From Bacteroidetes bacterium UBA1947 (lineage in GTDB: Bacteria > Bacteroidota > Bacteroidia > Chitinophagales > Chitinophagaceae), in assembly GCA_002336915.1 (NCBI GenBank), contig DDET01000025.1, forward strand, positions 26,625 to 45,682: a stretch of 19,058 nt of DNA, read 5' to 3'. A model generated the notes under the pieces. It searched no databases. It was not told where the DNA came from and saw only the letters and a program-made list of their open reading frames with translations. The translations under genes were made by a program, and so were the position numbers. How positions within the stretch are numbered: the stretch's first letter is position 1; each line of letters begins with the position of its first letter. This document shows, one piece after another, positions 7,401 through 14,156 of the stretch.

Positions 7401-7524
7401 CGCCTATTAAGCCGCAAGAGCAGGAAATGTGTGAATTATATAACTTATTTAAGCAATGGTATAACGCATTCCTCCCTGATAATTTGGATTTTTGTTACTG
7501 TTATCACTGTTAAAATCACTTACT

Positions 7525-7851
7525 ATGGAGCAGCACATCAACTTCCACATTGTACAGACTTGGGACAATAAGATGCAATTTACCGGCGATGATATTACTA
7601 TTACCGTATCCGGCTTTACTTACGAAAATAATAAGCATCGCATCAACGATCCGGCAATGGCAAATGCGCATTTCATCTGCTGCGGCAAACTATATTCCCT
7701 GCAAAATGACACCGCTTTCATTACCGTCGAAGATTGGTATTTCAGCGAGCTTTTGCCAAAGTTCCAGATGCTTACATTACTTACCGGGATAGAAGATCCT
7801 GTAGGACAACAAAACGCTTATATAACAGGCCCCTTACGGGGTCAAAACTGA
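7525..7851 (+). CDS. Hypothetical protein of 108 residues
   Basis: I do not recognise this protein. It starts at an ATG (MEQHINFHIVQTWDNKMQF), has no signal peptide or membrane segment, and looks like a small cytoplasmic mixed alpha/beta domain with a GKLYSLQNDTAFITVEDWYF core and two adjacent Cys (FICCGKL). The start is taken at the first ATG; an upstream TTG at 7492 would only add a short hydrophobic stretch. Its stop is 5 bp before the eRF1-like gene, so the two are very likely co-transcribed. It is divergent from the AraC-type regulator, which may control it. Coding is supported by tight spacing and codon use matching its neighbours. Confidence 0.7.
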   Translation: MEQHINFHIVQTWDNKMQFTGDDITITVSGFTYENNKHRINDPAMANAHFICCGKLYSLQNDTAFITVEDWYFSELLPKFQMLTLLTGIEDPVGQQNAYITGPLRGQN

Positions 7852-7856
7852 ACATA

Positions 7857-8240
7857 ATGACAACAGCGAAAAGATTAGGAATATGGATGGACCATGCCAG
7901 TGCGCATATGATCGAAGCAACAGGTGAGCCTGTTGAGACCAGTAATCTTGATTCGGATTTTACCCATGCCGAAAAAGAAGAAAGCCTTACCAAAAGCGAG
8001 CACGTAATGCACAACAAGGAACAGCACGAGCAGGCAGAGTATTATAAGAAGCTGGGAGAGATAATTATCAACTACGATGAAGTGCTGCTCTTTGGCCCTA
8101 CCGATGCGAAGCTTGAACTGGCAAATATCTTGAAAGCGGACCACCATTTCGATAAAATAAAGATCGAAACAGCGGGCGCCGATAAAATGACCGAAGGCCA
8201 GCAGCACGCCTTTGTAAAAGACCATTTTTCAAAAAACTAA
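7857..8240 (+). CDS. Small eRF1-like / host-attachment-like domain protein
   Basis: The start is the ATG at 7857, 5 bp after the preceding gene; the frame runs further upstream but there overlaps that gene. The 127-residue product begins KRLGIWMDHASAHMIEATGE, a strand-turn-strand with a conserved-looking Asp. It then has a charged, His/Glu-rich linker (residues 35-60) and ends in EVLLFGPTDAKLELANIL and DKIKIETAGADKMTEGQQ. This two-part layout, with GP-x-x-A/K-x-E-L in the second part, resembles bacterial eRF1-domain or 'host attachment' proteins, which are related to translation release factors and ribosome rescue. The resemblance is by eye, so the function is tentative. The protein is shorter than full baeRF proteins, as if only one domain is present. 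It probably forms an operon with the unknown gene upstream. Confidence 0.75.
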   Translation: MTTAKRLGIWMDHASAHMIEATGEPVETSNLDSDFTHAEKEESLTKSEHVMHNKEQHEQAEYYKKLGEIIINYDEVLLFGPTDAKLELANILKADHHFDKIKIETAGADKMTEGQQHAFVKDHFSKN

Positions 8241-8342
8241 GCGCCGAATGTTTTCCCAACATTGTGTTAAACAGGGACTTTAATTCAGCTCATTTCATTT
8301 ACGGTACGGTTTTGGCATACTATAGTTAAACAACAGTACAGA

Positions 8343-9137
8343 ATGAAAAAGATAGTGTTTATGACCGTGCTCCTTGCTTCAGGTTGGTTTATAGCCGGCG
8401 CGCAAGTAAGCTTTTCAATAAATATTGGTACACAACCGGCCTGGGGGCCCGTGGGCTACGACTACGCAGAGTATTATTATCTGCCCGATGCCGATGCCTA
8501 TTATGACATTAATGGTGGCATGTTTATGTATATGTATGGCGGCAGATGGGTATCAGGCCCTTATTTGCCGGGCAGGTATCGCAATATGGACCTTTACCAC
8601 GCACATAAGGTAGTTATCAACGAGCGCAATCCATGGATGAACCACAGCCGTTACCATAATCAATATCGTTCTTATGTTGGCAGGCACGACCAGGGAGCAA
8701 TAAGAGATTCCCGTGAGCAGAGATACTGGGAAAATCCCGGAAATTCGCATCATTCACAGTGGAGAGGCAATTCCGTAGGCAACGGTGGAAGGCCGGGCGA
8801 CAATGGCCGCAGGTACGACAATAACGTTTATGGGCGCGGCAATAATGGGCGTGGGCCCCGCGAAGACAACCGCAGAAATGACAATAACGGCCCAAGGCAA
8901 GGGAACATTTACCGCGGTTCCGATAATAACGGACGCGGACCACGCGAAGACAATCGTAGAAATGACAATAACGGCCCAAGGCAAGGTAACATCTACCATG
9001 GCTCTGATAATAATAATGGGCGCGGTGCACGGGATGATCAGCGTGGAAATGTCAACCATGGCGCTGATAATAATGGCCGCGGCGGCAACAATGATAATCA
9101 CGGGCGTAATGAAGACCACGGAGGTGGTCGTAGATAA
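8343..9137 (+). CDS. Secreted Asn/Gly/Arg-rich repeat protein
   Basis: The 264-residue product starts with a signal peptide (MKKIVFMTVLLASGWFIAGA, likely cut before Gln21 or Val22). A Tyr-rich folded part follows (residues 25-110, with GYDYAEYYYLPDADAYYD and MYMYGGRW), and then a low-complexity tail rich in Asn, Gly, Arg and Asp from about residue 130 to the end. The tail contains two near-identical 28-residue repeats (residues 167-222) and a shorter degenerate third copy. The tail has net positive charge and looks disordered. An extracellular or periplasmic role such as polymer or nucleic-acid binding is possible but not shown. It is a single gene, 102 bp after its neighbour, and is followed by a strong terminator. 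I see no clear TAnnTTTG box upstream. Confidence 0.82.
   Translation: MKKIVFMTVLLASGWFIAGAQVSFSINIGTQPAWGPVGYDYAEYYYLPDADAYYDINGGMFMYMYGGRWVSGPYLPGRYRNMDLYHAHKVVINERNPWMNHSRYHNQYRSYVGRHDQGAIRDSREQRYWENPGNSHHSQWRGNSVGNGGRPGDNGRRYDNNVYGRGNNGRGPREDNRRNDNNGPRQGNIYRGSDNNGRGPREDNRRNDNNGPRQGNIYHGSDNNNGRGARDDQRGNVNHGADNNGRGGNNDNHGRNEDHGGGRR
8841..9008 (+). repeat. Two tandem 84-bp in-frame repeats inside the secreted protein gene
   Basis: Copy one is 8841-8924 and copy two is 8925-9008. They differ at 13 of 84 bases, yet 27 of 28 residues are identical (Arg to His in one codon). Eleven differences are synonymous. A degenerate third copy follows from 9009 (NNGRG...GNVNHGAD). The unit begins NNGRGPREDNRRND and ends GNIYxGSD. 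Confidence 0.9.
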
Positions 9138-9156
9138 ACAATAACTGTATCTGAAT

Positions 9157-9184
9157 AAAAATGCCGGAGCTTTCCGGCATTTTT
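9157..9184. terminator. Bidirectional intrinsic terminator
   Basis: A perfect 12-bp stem (arms 9157-9168 and 9173-9184, core TGCCGGA) closes a GCTT loop. It has an A-run on the left and a T-run on the right. It lies 19 bp after the secreted-protein stop and 2 bp before the stop of the convergent membrane gene, so it can end transcription from both sides. Confidence 0.92.
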
Positions 9185-9186
9185 AC

Positions 9187-9606
9187 TTATTGCTCTTTTG
9201 TTGATTTTTGCTCTTCTTTTTGTGCGGCCTTTAATCTTGCTTCTTCCAGGTCGGCATCCATTTTTTCTTTCTTCAGGCCCACTCTTATAAAGCCAAAGAG
9301 GCTCATATATACATTGGCTATCCATACCAGCGCAAAGCCGCCGATCAGGTAACCACGCCAATCATCATAAAGCAACTGGTAGCCTGTGATGATCAAAAAG
9401 AAAATGGTTACATAATGGCTGAAGCAATACTCGCAGGTAAAGAGGTAAAAGAATTTGCGATGCAATAAGGTCTTACCCAGTTTCGATTGCTGAATGCAGT
9501 ATTCTCTCGGCTCCCGGAACACCTCTTCATGCGTTACCGTCCAGGCAACACAGGCTATAGGCAGGGCCAGCAAAAAAAGATAAGCTACTTGTTGGTATAA
9601 CTGCAT
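9187..9606 (-). CDS. Small integral membrane protein with CEYC motif
   Basis: The 139-residue protein (from ATG 9606) has about three membrane segments: residues 7-25, 65-80 and 86-105. Between the first two lies a loop with REPREYC and then FTCEYCFSHYV (Cys58-x-x-Cys61) at the membrane edge. A charged, Lys/Glu-rich cytoplasmic tail (EARLKAAQKEEQK) follows. The CxxC could bind metal or form a disulfide. I do not know its function, though small membrane proteins with CxxC before a helix occur in uncharacterised DUF families. A TTG at 9624 would add six residues (MRKPSF) and has AGG a few bases upstream, so either start is possible. It is 71 bp downstream of the acyltransferase gene on the same strand and ends at a shared terminator. 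Confidence 0.75.
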   Translation of the reverse strand: MQLYQQVAYLFLLALPIACVAWTVTHEEVFREPREYCIQQSKLGKTLLHRKFFYLFTCEYCFSHYVTIFFLIITGYQLLYDDWRGYLIGGFALVWIANVYMSLFGFIRVGLKKEKMDADLEEARLKAAQKEEQKSTKEQ

Positions 9607-9677
9607 AAAAGACGGCTTTCTCAAATACCTAAAAAAATAGTGCCTGCGGCAAATGGCTCTATATCAAGCTCTTAACT

Positions 9678-10907
9678 TTATTTGAGTGGATTACGCAGTT
9701 TCCATTTACTGTCTTGCATAGAAGAAAAGTAGTCCGCGAACCAGGTACTAACGGCATTTGTAATGCCCGATGTTTTTATGAAATAGACAATATCAACCGG
9801 CTTCGCCCCCAGGCTGGCTTTCGCATCAAAAGAGGTCCTGCCAAGTTTTAACTGCTTTTTCTTAAGCTCGATAGCACGCTCCAGCCCCGAAAACAACATG
9901 TTGAAATAAAGTTGATACTCCGCATTCAGTGCGTAGTCAAATCCTACATAATACACCTCGTAAGCATTAGTGCTGATAAATGCACTATAAAACCCGGCCA
10001 ATTTCCCCTCATGGAAAAAACCAAAGAACTCAAAATTATCCCGGTATACCTTTTTCAATGCCGCAAAATGCTCGTAACCCGGCAGGGTAAGTACAAAGGA
10101 CTGGTTATCTGCCACGTTCCTGAATAAGCGGTTTATTACCGCTCCATGTTGTCCTATTTCGTCTTCGCTCAGCGGCTTCACCACAATATCGCTGCGGCAG
10201 GCCAGTATTTTATGTGCCCTTGTTTTGTATTTCCTGCTTAGCTCTGTCAGGTAGTCTGCCATGCCCCCCCAGGCGACATCAATATCCATTACCATAGCCT
10301 GATCTTGCCAGGGTTTCCTGTATCCATTACCGGCAAGCCATTTATGGATACCGCCCGAATCAGGAATGTCTTTCAGTATCAAAGCAGTAGCACATTCATC
10401 GGCAGCTATTTTCTCCGCAGCGGACACGATCAGCTGCGCAACCTCTCCATTATTTAATACACTTTCATCAAAACAGTAGCATGCATTATCATTCCGAAGT
10501 GCATTGCCTGCCACCAGCACCCTGATCCGGCTGAGTTTAAGAAAAAAACGGAAAATACCTTTTACAAAACCTTTATTCCTTTCGAGGTTAAAATTTTGTG
10601 AGCTTAGGTTGTACAACTGGAAATACGCAAACAATACGGGACTGTTGTTTTTATAAACTATCACATAACGAAAAGCTGCTCCGGGTATCGTTTGTTCAAG
10701 TACCTCCAGGTAAGGATAGGACAGCTCGGATATTCCGGTTTTGTTCACCTGTTCCAGATCATTTTTTACCTCGCTGATGTCGCTGCTAATGATAAACCCG
10801 GGCGCTGACTTGTCGGCCTTCTTAAACAGGCCCTTAAGACATGAGGCAATAAGGCAATCATCATAAGCAGATGATTTGGGTAATGTTGCTGTTATTTGCC
10901 TTAACAT
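9678..10907 (-). CDS. GNAT-fold acyltransferase of the FemAB/peptidogalycan-recognition type
   Basis: The 409-residue product looks like a double-GNAT acyltransferase. Its second half has FEFFGFFHEGKLAGFYSAFI, a GNAT-like core, and then YYVGFDYALNAEYQLYFNML and LKLGRTSFDAKASLGAKP. The last segment is characteristic of the BioF2-like / peptidogalycan-biosynthesis (DUF482-like) families. Such enzymes transfer acyl or aminoacyl groups, often onto cell-wall precursors or amino groups; the acceptor here is unknown. No signal peptide or membrane segment is visible. It is divergent from the small lipoprotein gene and upstream of the membrane protein gene on the same strand, with which it may be co-transcribed. 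The fold call is fairly firm; the specific function is open. Confidence 0.75.
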   Translation of the reverse strand: MLRQITATLPKSSAYDDCLIASCLKGLFKKADKSAPGFIISSDISEVKNDLEQVNKTGISELSYPYLEVLEQTIPGAAFRYVIVYKNNSPVLFAYFQLYNLSSQNFNLERNKGFVKGIFRFFLKLSRIRVLVAGNALRNDNACYCFDESVLNNGEVAQLIVSAAEKIAADECATALILKDIPDSGGIHKWLAGNGYRKPWQDQAMVMDIDVAWGGMADYLTELSRKYKTRAHKILACRSDIVVKPLSEDEIGQHGAVINRLFRNVADNQSFVLTLPGYEHFAALKKVYRDNFEFFGFFHEGKLAGFYSAFISTNAYEVYYVGFDYALNAEYQLYFNMLFSGLERAIELKKKQLKLGRTSFDAKASLGAKPVDIVYFIKTSGITNAVSTWFADYFSSMQDSKWKLRNPLK

Positions 10908-10921
10908 TGATTTGTTTTAGC

Positions 10922-10929
10922 CAAATTTA
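10922..10929 (-). promoter_or_regulatory. Possible -7 box TAAATTTG for the acyltransferase gene
   Basis: An exact TAnnTTTG match on the minus strand, only 14 bp upstream of the ATG at 10907, which would give a very short leader. A TTG (plus-strand CAA at 10943) is 13 bp upstream, closer than usual. It may be chance in AT-rich DNA. Confidence 0.3.
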
Positions 10930-11078
10930 CAGGAAAATTATTCAAGCTGCATTCGCGTACTTGCCGGCAGCGTATTACCGGAATAGGTCCATGTGGCTGC
11001 CTGTTATTGGAAATGACCACATTCTTAAAATAACTTATTATATTGGCTGCATCTTTCAACTCGAAAACATTATAGATC

Positions 11079-11288
11079 ATGAAACGCATCCTTATCCTTC
11101 TTGCTGTTATCTCCATTTGCTCTTGCAAGAAGTATACCTGTACCTGCACCGATACCACTACAGGCACTTTCTACTCCGACAAAAAAATAAAATCAAAGTC
11201 AAGATCAGATGCTAATACCAGCTGCGCATTGTATAACATTAGCCAGGCCTCAAGCAGCAGTGATATAATTAGCTGTGTATTGCAATAA
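11079..11288 (+). CDS. Tiny Cys-rich lipoprotein
   Basis: The 69-residue product has a lipoprotein signal: MKRILILLAVISICSC, with a likely lipid-bearing Cys16 (Cys14 is an alternative). The mature part is about 53 residues, rich in Ser, Thr and Lys, with Cys21, Cys23, Cys49 and Cys66 that could form two disulfides. The beginning CKKYTCTCTDTTTG is a layout I associate with small Bacteroidota lipoproteins of unknown function. It stands alone, divergent from the acyltransferase gene by 171 bp and convergent with the histidine kinase gene. It would be anchored in the periplasm or outer membrane. Confidence 0.75.
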   Translation: MKRILILLAVISICSCKKYTCTCTDTTTGTFYSDKKIKSKSRSDANTSCALYNISQASSSSDIISCVLQ

Positions 11289-11296
11289 AGGAGGGG

Positions 11297-11328
11297 CTTG
11301 TGATAATAAAGCGATACAAGACTTTTTT
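11297..11328 (+). terminator. Weak possible terminator after the lipoprotein gene
   Basis: CTTGT (11297-11301) pairs with ACAAG (11316-11320) across a 14-base loop, followed two bases later by six T. The short stem makes this weak. It overlaps the stop of the convergent histidine kinase gene. Confidence 0.3.
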
Positions 11329-13021
11329 ACGCCTTTATTGCCGATAGTGAAAAGCTAAAGGTAGTACCCTTGCCAATTTCGCTATCAACCCATATTTTGC
11401 CTTTTTGGGCCTCTATGAAGTCTTTTGAAATTGCCAATCCCAAACCGGTCCCCTTAGCCTTAGCCCCCGGCACCTGGAAATACCGTTCAAATACCCGTGA
11501 AAGATATTCAGGCGCAATACCCGGCCCATGATCTTCAACCGAAAATACCACACTTCCGTTTTGGCCCTTTACTCTTATTGCTATCTGGCTTTCTTCATTA
11601 GAGTACTTAATGGCATTGGTCAAAAAGTTATTTAAAACCCAGGTCGTCTTCTCCGCGTCCGCCTGTATTAAAGGCAGGTTTTCATCCAGTTCTTTATCAA
11701 TATTTATATTTCTCTCCTTTGCGCTGGCAGCAATAGTTTCTATCGCATTATCCACGATCAGGTACGGATTCACCCGTTGTACATCCAATTGAAGTTTTCC
11801 TGTTTCAACTTGCGACATATTAAGCAACTCACTCAATATTTTCAATACCCGCTGATTATCATGTTTTAGGTTTTGTATCAGCTCCCTTTGCTCTTTTGAC
11901 AATGTGCCTATTCGTTCGTCTTCCAATAATTTCAAACCAAAATCTGAGGCTGCTAAAGGCGTTTTAAGCTCGTGGGAAATAGTAGCGATGAAATTGGTCT
12001 TGGCCACATCCAGCTCTTTAAAAGACGTAATATTTCGCAACACGATCACCTTGCTGCCCTCCCCTTGTGTCACTTCAACCACTTCCTTTATAAAATAATT
12101 CTCCCTGTTCTCAACCACTATTTTAAATGGAGCCGAGCCTTCATTTTTAACGAGGAAATTAAACAGGTCATTTTTGCCGCTCAGATCATCTACATATTTA
12201 CCAACTATGTCCGGCGCTTTTAAGCCAAGCAATTGCAAGGCCTGGTAGTTTGCAAAAAGTATCTTATTGTCTTTATCGATACCGATACTGGCGTCTTTCA
12301 GGCTGTTGATAACGGCCTCTGCACGGCTCTTTTCAAACATTAACTTATTCAGGTTGCTGCTTTCAAAATGTTCCAGTCTTTCTGCCATACCATTGAAGGC
12401 ATCAGCCAGCTTACCAAATTCGTCCTTATTGTCAATATGTATCCTGTACTTATAATTCTTGCTGCTAATTTCCTTTATCGCCTCCGATAGCTGTTTTATA
12501 GGATCGGTTACAATGCCGGGAAAATTGACTGAAAAAGTAAAAGCAATGAGGCACAAAAAACCGGCTAATGAAATAATGACGGCCAGTGCATTCTTCGCGG
12601 TCTTCTCCGCTTTTGTGTCTTTATTATGAATGGCATTCATGTTCAGTCGCAGTATCCGCTGAATTTCCTCATGTATCTCCCGGACATTTGCTGCACTTGT
12701 ATCTCCCGACTTTAACTTCTGAAAAGAATTCTTCAGTTCGTTTGTTGCTTGCTGTTCGCCACGTTCGGTAATATTACTTTCCTGTTGTTTTAAAGCTTCG
12801 CCAAACTTTGCTATGGCCGTCGCATAATCTACATTCAGGCTATCCAGTTGCTGTTGCATTATATGCCCGTAAGACAGGCTTTCATAATTATCCTGTAATA
12901 CCGCCCGTGCTTCCAATTTTAGTTTAGCAGTGAAGTAAATGCCCGCCCCTCCTGTTAGTATCAGTAACACGAAAAGGAACAAAGTTCCATACCGGATCTT
13001 ATTTCTAACTGATGTAGGCAT
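11327..13021 (-). CDS. HAMP-PAS sensor histidine kinase of the kdp locus
   Basis: A membrane histidine kinase of 564 residues. TM1 is about residues 10-32. A periplasmic helical region follows to about 144, with TM2 at about 145-167. A HAMP (about 168-222) and a PAS domain (about 235-330) come next. The HisKA domain carries the phospho-acceptor His350 in ATISHELKTPLA. The ATPase domain has NFLTNAIKYS (N box), VEDHGPGIAP (G1) and KGTGLGLAI (G2), so all catalytic motifs are present. Its ATG overlaps the stop of the KdpD-like gene (TGATG), implying translational coupling. It probably supplies the kinase activity that this KdpD lacks, but its domain plan is PhoR-like rather than that of KdpD's own C-terminal half. 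The partner response regulator is not in the window. Confidence 0.93.
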   Translation of the reverse strand: MPTSVRNKIRYGTLFLFVLLILTGGAGIYFTAKLKLEARAVLQDNYESLSYGHIMQQQLDSLNVDYATAIAKFGEALKQQESNITERGEQQATNELKNSFQKLKSGDTSAANVREIHEEIQRILRLNMNAIHNKDTKAEKTAKNALAVIISLAGFLCLIAFTFSVNFPGIVTDPIKQLSEAIKEISSKNYKYRIHIDNKDEFGKLADAFNGMAERLEHFESSNLNKLMFEKSRAEAVINSLKDASIGIDKDNKILFANYQALQLLGLKAPDIVGKYVDDLSGKNDLFNFLVKNEGSAPFKIVVENRENYFIKEVVEVTQGEGSKVIVLRNITSFKELDVAKTNFIATISHELKTPLAASDFGLKLLEDERIGTLSKEQRELIQNLKHDNQRVLKILSELLNMSQVETGKLQLDVQRVNPYLIVDNAIETIAASAKERNINIDKELDENLPLIQADAEKTTWVLNNFLTNAIKYSNEESQIAIRVKGQNGSVVFSVEDHGPGIAPEYLSRVFERYFQVPGAKAKGTGLGLAISKDFIEAQKGKIWVDSEIGKGTTFSFSLSAIKA

Positions 13022-14151
13022 CAGGACAATATAATGATATCTATGTTATTTTTAGACAGCGTTTTCAATAACTGGTTAAATATTCCGGTTCTTAACATTA
13101 TCTGGAAAAGGCTAAGGTGGGGTTTGCCGATACAAATGGTGGTAATGCCTTTTTCTTTTGCGGTTTCAATAATTGCCTTCGCCACATTTTCTTCTTTGAT
13201 CCTTATTAATTCAGCGCCAAGTTCGGTGGCATTCTTGAAATTGTTTATTAAATGCCTTTGGGCCGCGAGTTCGATTTTATCAGTCGATTCTTTGGATGTC
13301 TGAACATATAGAACATACCATTGGCTGTTGTAATAAGAGGCAAGCCTTGCAGTCTTTCGTATAATACGTTGCGCTATCTCATGATTAGACGATATGCAAG
13401 CCAAAAACTTATCGTGCCTGAAGGGTGTCTGCCTTGCCGTGATCTGGTAATCAACTTTACGTTCCACCTGTCCCGCCACTTCTTTCAATGCCAGTTCCCT
13501 AAGTTGCAAAATTTTCTCCGCCTGGAAAAAATTCTGCAATGCCTGCTGTATCTTGGAGTGATCATATATCTTCCCCTCTTTTAGCCTTGTTATCAGTTCA
13601 TCAGCCGTCAGGTCTATATTCACCACCTCATCGGCCATTTGTAATACCTTATCCGGCACTCGCTCCTGAACTTCTACCCCGGTTATCTCCTTTACATCTT
13701 CATTAATGCTCTCTATATGCTGTATGTTCACAGCGGTTATTACATCTATGCCCGCATCCAGCACATCCAGTACATCCTGCCAGCGCTTTTGGTTCTTGCT
13801 ACCGGGGATGTTAGTATGCGCCAGTTCGTCTATCACCACTATAGTGGGGTGCAATAACAATATTGCCTGCACATCCAGTTCATCCAGCTTTTTGCCTTTA
13901 TAAAATACCTCCCTCCTCGGGATCAGGGGGAGCCCTTCGATGAGGGCTTCCGTTTCTTTTCTTCCGTGTGTCTCTATATACCCTATTTTTACATTCACCC
14001 CATTGTTCAAAAGGTTATGCGCTTCCTGCAACATCCGGTACGATTTGCCTACACCCGCACTCATGCCGATGTATATCTTCAGCCTGCCTCTCTCTTCGTT
14101 CCGGTTCAGGTCTAAAAACTGCTGTACTCTTTTTTCTTTATCGTCCGGCAT
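13021..14151 (-). CDS. kdpD: KdpD-like sensor half (KdpD ATPase plus Usp, no kinase)
   Basis: The 376-residue protein matches only the cytoplasmic N-terminal part of KdpD, the turgor/K+ sensor; full KdpD is about 890 residues. Residues 22-230 are the KdpD sensor domain, with Walker A GMSAGVGKS (29-37), Walker B TIVVIDELAHTN (103-114), and the family stretches VNIQHIESIND-like and EVQERVPDKVL. Residues about 248-376 form a Usp domain ending in CIGKPHLSLFQ. The four TM helices, GAF and kinase modules of KdpD are absent. The gene starts 5 bp after kup and overlaps the kinase gene by one base. It most likely senses cytoplasmic K+ or ATP state and modulates the adjacent kinase; this is inference. 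The c-di-AMP motif of S. aureus KdpD is not evident. Confidence 0.92.
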   Translation of the reverse strand: MPDDKEKRVQQFLDLNRNEERGRLKIYIGMSAGVGKSYRMLQEAHNLLNNGVNVKIGYIETHGRKETEALIEGLPLIPRREVFYKGKKLDELDVQAILLLHPTIVVIDELAHTNIPGSKNQKRWQDVLDVLDAGIDVITAVNIQHIESINEDVKEITGVEVQERVPDKVLQMADEVVNIDLTADELITRLKEGKIYDHSKIQQALQNFFQAEKILQLRELALKEVAGQVERKVDYQITARQTPFRHDKFLACISSNHEIAQRIIRKTARLASYYNSQWYVLYVQTSKESTDKIELAAQRHLINNFKNATELGAELIRIKEENVAKAIIETAKEKGITTICIGKPHLSLFQIMLRTGIFNQLLKTLSKNNIDIIILS

Positions 14152-14156
14152 ACTTC

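Noticed and set aside
8841..9100. Repeat region as a CRISPR array
   Set aside because: The copies are directly tandem, in frame, 84 bp long and without spacers; they encode protein repeats.
8617..9119. Antisense and alternative-frame proteins of 121-137 residues over the secreted-protein gene
   Set aside because: They arise from the low-complexity repeat. The chosen frame has a signal peptide and a conserved repeat with silent differences, showing which frame is under selection.
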